From JAUNSR01 sp036655755 (GTDB lineage Bacteria; Bacteroidota; Bacteroidia; Bacteroidales; JAUNSR01): DNA of 9,182 bases. Position numbers and translations under genes: made by a program. Positions 6,428-9,182 of this stretch are shown here, piece after piece. The notes beneath the pieces were generated by a model. The model was not told the origin of the DNA. It was given only the letters and a program-made list of their open reading frames with translations, and ran no database searches. The stretch is from NCBI GenBank assembly GCA_036655755.1, contig JAVVPN010000101.1:1-9182 (forward strand), read 5' to 3'. Position 1 is the stretch's first letter. Every line of letters starts with the position of its first letter.

Positions 6428-7441
6428 TCAGATTTTTCTTTTCCAGATAGCTGTCATACCCGGGCGCAATCCTTCAACCGGTTGGTCGGGACGACAACGT
6501 ACTTCGAAAGTTTTTGCATCATACTGACCTGTCGATTTAGTCGCACGCCATATTGCATAAGTACCCATATCACGCACCATATAAATCTTCATTTTTACCT
6601 CGCGATTGTTAAGCGCAGGCAAAATCAGCGTCAATTCGTCGTTGAGTTGCATCTCATTCAGTAAATCTTCGCGTACATTAAAAGAAACCCACATCTTCTC
6701 AAGGTTCAGCAAACTCATGATCGGAGCTCCCGGACCTACCAATTCGCCGTAAAGCGGGTAGATGTCAGAAATCTGTCCGTCGATCGGCGCAACCAAATGC
6801 CCGTCGGCAAGATAAGCCTCCACTTCATCGATACCGGCATTGGCTTTCTCAACCATCGCAGCCGCCATCTCTTTATCCTCTTTCTGAGCACCCGCCAAGG
6901 CCAGGTCGTATTGTGATTTCGCCGCCTTTTCGGTAGCTACCATTGCTTTATAATTCGCTTCCGCTTCATCACGTTTCTGAGCAGAAGTTACCCCTTTGTC
7001 AAACAACGCCTGTACGCGGTCATAGCTTTTTTTAGCAATTTCTACGCCCGCCTGTGCTTTCTGCCACATTTCGTATGCCCCCTGAATCACTTGTCGGCGT
7101 GCGCCTGCATCTACTTTTTGGTTTTGAGCGATAGCCGCCTGGCGCATCGCTTCCACCTGCATCAGTTTCGCTTCTGCATCTGCCGAAAAGATCGATACCA
7201 AGGTGTCGCCACGTTTTACGTTCTGTCCTTCGGTTACATAAATGTGAGCGATACGTCCCGCAAGTTTACCCGAAATACGGGTTTCGTTAGCTTCCGCTTG
7301 TCCCTGAATAACCTCTTCACGTGGTTTAAGCAAGAAAAAGCCTACAATGATCACCAGAATAATAGCCGCCACCAATGCCAGAAATGCCAGCATCAGGTTC
7401 TTATTCGATTTTTTTACAGAAGAATTTGTATTCGTGTTCAT
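6428..7441 (-). CDS. HlyD/EmrA-type periplasmic adaptor protein (membrane fusion protein)
   Basis: This 337-residue protein would bridge the inner-membrane permeases and the outer-membrane channel. A single hydrophobic segment (about 17-38) anchors it to the inner membrane. The biotinyl/lipoyl-like barrel-sandwich is split into two halves: about 50-85 (SGKLAGRIAHIYVTEGQNVKRGDTL) and about 213-247 (VAPIDGQISDIYPLYGELV). Between them lies an Ala/Glu/Lys-rich helical hairpin (about 86-210). The beta-barrel domain follows and ends with VEGLRPGMTA (322-331), the usual adaptor C-terminus. It starts 51 bases after the channel gene and ends 30 bases before the first permease, supporting one transcription unit. 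The pairing with ABC-2 permeases is that of YhiI/RbbA/YhhJ and YbhGFSR systems, not of RND pumps. Confidence 0.92.
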   Translation of the reverse strand: MNTNTNSSVKKSNKNLMLAFLALVAAIILVIIVGFFLLKPREEVIQGQAEANETRISGKLAGRIAHIYVTEGQNVKRGDTLVSIFSADAEAKLMQVEAMRQAAIAQNQKVDAGARRQVIQGAYEMWQKAQAGVEIAKKSYDRVQALFDKGVTSAQKRDEAEANYKAMVATEKAAKSQYDLALAGAQKEDKEMAAAMVEKANAGIDEVEAYLADGHLVAPIDGQISDIYPLYGELVGPGAPIMSLLNLEKMWVSFNVREDLLNEMQLNDELTLILPALNNREVKMKIYMVRDMGTYAIWRATKSTGQYDAKTFEVRCRPDQPVEGLRPGMTAIWKRKI

Positions 7442-7492
7442 CTATTTATAATTTATTTTTTAATACCAAGATGGAAAACCGTTTATCTATCT

Positions 7493-8935
7493 TTAAAAGT
7501 TTTTCCCAATCGCTTTCGATAAATATACCTCGCTTAATTTGACCCCGATTTCTGCGTCGATTTTTTCAGCCTGCGCTTTCAGCCACGCGGTCTGTGCTTC
7601 GAGTACGTTTTGAGTGGTCAATACTCCTTCCTGATAACCGATTTGAGCATTCTGCAGATTTTCTTCCGCCTTATTCATATTCGAGATGGTCATCAACAGC
7701 GTTTTATTCGATTCGTTTACGCGGAATATCGCCTGATTTACCTGCAGGTCAATCATCTCTTTGGCATCTTCGAGTTTCAGTATTGCCGACCGGGTTTCAG
7801 CTTTCGCCGCTTTCACTTTGTAAAAATCTTTACCCCAGTTCCACAAAGGAACACTAAGCCCCACGCCAACAGAGAACATACCCGAGAAATTTTTATTGAA
7901 ACCATTAAACAAGTTCGGGTTCGTCACCATATAATTTCCCATCAAAGCGAGTTGAGGCAACATGGCCGAGCGGGCAATCACCTCTTTCTTACCATAAATC
8001 TTGGTGGCCAGTTCAAGGCTTTTTATTTCATATCGGTGGCTGTACACCTCGTTCATATTTACATTCGTCGGTACCGCTACCGGCGATGGCGGTGTCATTT
8101 CATCTACCAGCGCATAGTCAGCAGAGATCGGCATTCCGCAAATCTGGGCAAGCAACATCTTTGACAATACCAATCCGTCATTCACCTTCGTAACCGCAAT
8201 ATGCGCTTCATTCAGTTTTACGGCAACCGTAAGCTGATCTGATTTGGTAGCTACCCCCACTTCATACATGGCGTCGACATCTTGTGTCAGCTTTTCGAGC
8301 AGCGCCAGATAGCTGTCGGCCATCTGTTTCTTATATACTAACGATACCACCTGCCAGTAAGCCTGATCCACATTCAGAATCAAATCCTTCACCGCTGTAT
8401 TTTTCATGCTGATGGCAAGCTCTTCGGCAAATTTTGTAATCTGATGATAAGCGATAATCTTACCGCCCATAAACAGCGGCTGCTTAACCGATACCGTTCC
8501 GATCCACATATTCTGAATATCGAACGTCGTGGCATCTTTTATTTTCGCGGGCAATTCACCCACCGCCGATTGCAGGCCGCCAATCGCTTGCTGGCTTCCG
8601 GGGGGCAATAATGGTAATAACGGCCCTAATACTTCACCCAACGTACCGCCGATGTGTTGCAGGCTGTTTCCGATATTGGTGATCTGCTGATCGCTTATCA
8701 AGCGTAAATCTTTTGAGTTGTATAAATAGGAGCCGGATGCATCTATGCCCGGCAGGAAGTTGGCAAAAGCTGATTTTTTCTCGTATCCGGCTGCACGGAT
8801 ATTTTCGTCAGCCATCCTTAGTTTCTTGTTGTTTTCAAGCGCCATGTTGCGGCAAGAGTCTAATGTAAAGACTGTTTGCGCAAATCCGCTGAAACAACAA
8901 AACAGAAGCATGCATAAACTGATTCGTTTCTTCAT
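7493..8935 (-). CDS. TolC-family outer-membrane efflux channel protein
   Basis: A 480-residue outer-membrane channel subunit expected to form a trimer crossing the outer membrane and reaching into the periplasm. The N-terminus is a signal peptide: KKR, a hydrophobic core (LCMLLFCCFSG) and a likely cleavage after FAQ at residue 20. There is no lipobox, so it is not a lipoprotein. Two internal repeats typical of the outer membrane efflux family are visible: KQPLFMGGK (151-159) mirrors SVPLWNWGK (361-369), and YEVGVATKSDQL (224-235) mirrors YQEGVLTTQNVL (434-445). The stretch at about 75-140, between the first predicted barrel strands, is unusually long and includes the Pro/Leu-rich GPLLPLLPPG. 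It is the first gene of the export operon, followed 51 bases later by the adaptor. A candidate promoter and inverted repeat lie 114-142 bases upstream. Confidence 0.93.
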   Translation of the reverse strand: MKKRISLCMLLFCCFSGFAQTVFTLDSCRNMALENNKKLRMADENIRAAGYEKKSAFANFLPGIDASGSYLYNSKDLRLISDQQITNIGNSLQHIGGTLGEVLGPLLPLLPPGSQQAIGGLQSAVGELPAKIKDATTFDIQNMWIGTVSVKQPLFMGGKIIAYHQITKFAEELAISMKNTAVKDLILNVDQAYWQVVSLVYKKQMADSYLALLEKLTQDVDAMYEVGVATKSDQLTVAVKLNEAHIAVTKVNDGLVLSKMLLAQICGMPISADYALVDEMTPPSPVAVPTNVNMNEVYSHRYEIKSLELATKIYGKKEVIARSAMLPQLALMGNYMVTNPNLFNGFNKNFSGMFSVGVGLSVPLWNWGKDFYKVKAAKAETRSAILKLEDAKEMIDLQVNQAIFRVNESNKTLLMTISNMNKAEENLQNAQIGYQEGVLTTQNVLEAQTAWLKAQAEKIDAEIGVKLSEVYLSKAIGKNF

Positions 8936-8958
8936 TTCTTCGCGATGTTATTTTGTTT

Positions 8959-8981
8959 TTTGTTGATTTAATTTGTTGATT
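8959..8981 (-). repeat. Tandem 10-bp repeat in the leader of the export operon
   Basis: On the - strand AATCAACAAA occurs twice, at 8972-8981 and 8959-8968, with a 13-bp period, ending 24 bases before the channel gene start. It is A-rich and probably unstructured. It could help ribosome loading, which in Bacteroidetes relies on A-rich leaders, or bind a regulator. It may be chance in low-complexity DNA. Confidence 0.35.
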
Positions 8982-9048
8982 ATTAGAGCAGAAATCTTTG
9001 CGTATTCAACGAAATATAAAATAGTGATAAGAGGCTTTTTTCACAAGG

Positions 9049-9056
9049 CAAAGATA
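9049..9056 (-). promoter_or_regulatory. Candidate -7 promoter element for the export operon
   Basis: On the - strand this reads TATCTTTG, matching every fixed base of the Bacteroidetes -7 consensus TAnnTTTG. Transcription would begin near 9043, giving a leader of roughly 107 bases before the channel gene. No TTTG -33 element is found at the usual 19-21 base distance. Instead an inverted repeat occupies the spacer region, which would suit a promoter that depends on or is blocked by a regulator. Confidence 0.45.
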
Positions 9057-9058
9057 TT

Positions 9059-9077
9059 CTGATTGCTTAACAATCAG
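9059..9077. promoter_or_regulatory. Perfect inverted repeat, candidate operator of the export operon
   Basis: CTGATTG (9059-9065) and CAATCAG (9071-9077) are perfect 7-bp inverted arms around CTTAA. The site starts two bases upstream of the candidate - strand -7 element, where -33/-7 spacer DNA is expected, and lies between two apparently divergent genes. No T run follows directly on either strand (the nearest, on +, begins about 14 bases on), so an operator for a dimeric regulator is more likely than a terminator. The regulator is not identified. Confidence 0.5.
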
Positions 9078-9157
9078 GAGGGTTAATTTGTTTTTTTATG
9101 GTCATTAAGTCGGGAGGTTTGCTCCATTTTCCCTTGGATTTTCAGATACCTAATAAT

Positions 9158-9163
9158 AAGGAG
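9158..9163 (+). promoter_or_regulatory. Shine-Dalgarno-like site for a divergent gene
   Basis: AAGGAG lies 11 bases before the ATG at 9175. Such a strong site is uncommon in the other leaders of this window, none of which shows one, and it supports 9175 as a real translation start. The spacing is somewhat longer than ideal. Confidence 0.4.
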
Positions 9164-9174
9164 TAAAGAAGTTT

Positions 9175-9182
9175 ATGAAGAT
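9175..9182 (+). CDS. Possible start of a divergent gene, cut by the window end
   Basis: ATG AAG AT (Met-Lys-Ile or Met) begins 11 bases after AAGGAG and runs off the window. Divergent orientation to the export operon with a candidate operator between them would fit a local regulator gene, but only two full codons are visible and nothing about the product can be said. A + strand -7-like GAGGTTTG (9114-9121, 7 of 8 incl. free positions) with a TTTG at 9087-9090 is present at a longer than usual spacing of 23. Confidence 0.35.

Noticed and set aside
6428..7441. RND-pump adaptor (AcrA type) reading of the HlyD-family gene
   Set aside because: The N-terminus is a membrane anchor rather than a lipoprotein signal, and the genes downstream are ABC-2 permeases, not a roughly 1000-residue RND transporter.
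7091..8164. Open + strand frames opposite the adaptor and channel genes (7091-7522, 7610-8164)
   Set aside because: They lie antisense to well-recognised genes, have low-complexity His/Arg/Phe-rich composition typical of shadow frames, and show no domain.
9067..9105. 12-codon - strand ORF (MTIKKQINPPDC) upstream of the export operon as a leader peptide
   Set aside because: It lies upstream of the candidate promoter at 9049-9056 and includes the inverted repeat, so it would probably not be in the transcript; its length is within chance.

Overview
The window looks like a chromosomal segment from the Bacteroidota, most likely order Bacteroidales. The protein sequences of the ribosomal protein L32, FabH, Era and Der genes are of the Bacteroidales type. 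The gene order (DUF177 - rpmF - fabH - era - der, with no plsX) is typical of that group. Leaders are A/T-rich with few Shine-Dalgarno sites, and two sites match the Bacteroidetes -7 promoter element TAnnTTTG. A Parabacteroides-like relative is my impression only; the genus cannot be fixed from sequence reading alone.

Left half (1-3713, + strand): a conserved housekeeping block. It starts with the last 16 codons of a DUF177/YceD-type gene. Next come rpmF (ribosomal protein L32), fabH (beta-ketoacyl-ACP synthase III), era (KH-domain GTPase of 30S assembly) and der (double GTPase of 50S assembly). The theme is ribosome assembly plus initiation of fatty-acid synthesis. Hairpin/T-run terminators follow rpmF and fabH, so the block seems to be read as several short transcripts rather than one long operon.

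Centre (3714-3808): a convergent junction carrying a very strong, symmetrical hairpin flanked by A and T runs. It should stop transcription from both sides.

Right half (8935 down to 3809, - strand): a four-gene envelope export operon in the order TolC-type outer-membrane channel, HlyD-type periplasmic adaptor, ABC-2 permease, ABC-2 permease. Together these would span both membranes, but no ATP-binding subunit is encoded with them, so the motor must be supplied from elsewhere. The two permease genes are separated by a 174-bp spacer built of alternating-orientation copies of a GCGCCA-centred repeat, the most unusual non-coding structure here.

Right edge (8936-9182): a regulatory gap of 247 bp. 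It holds a probable - strand promoter for the export operon, a perfect 7-bp inverted repeat next to it (candidate operator), and what looks like the ribosome-binding site and first codons of a divergent + strand gene cut by the window end. No mobile element, CRISPR array, tRNA or rRNA was seen.
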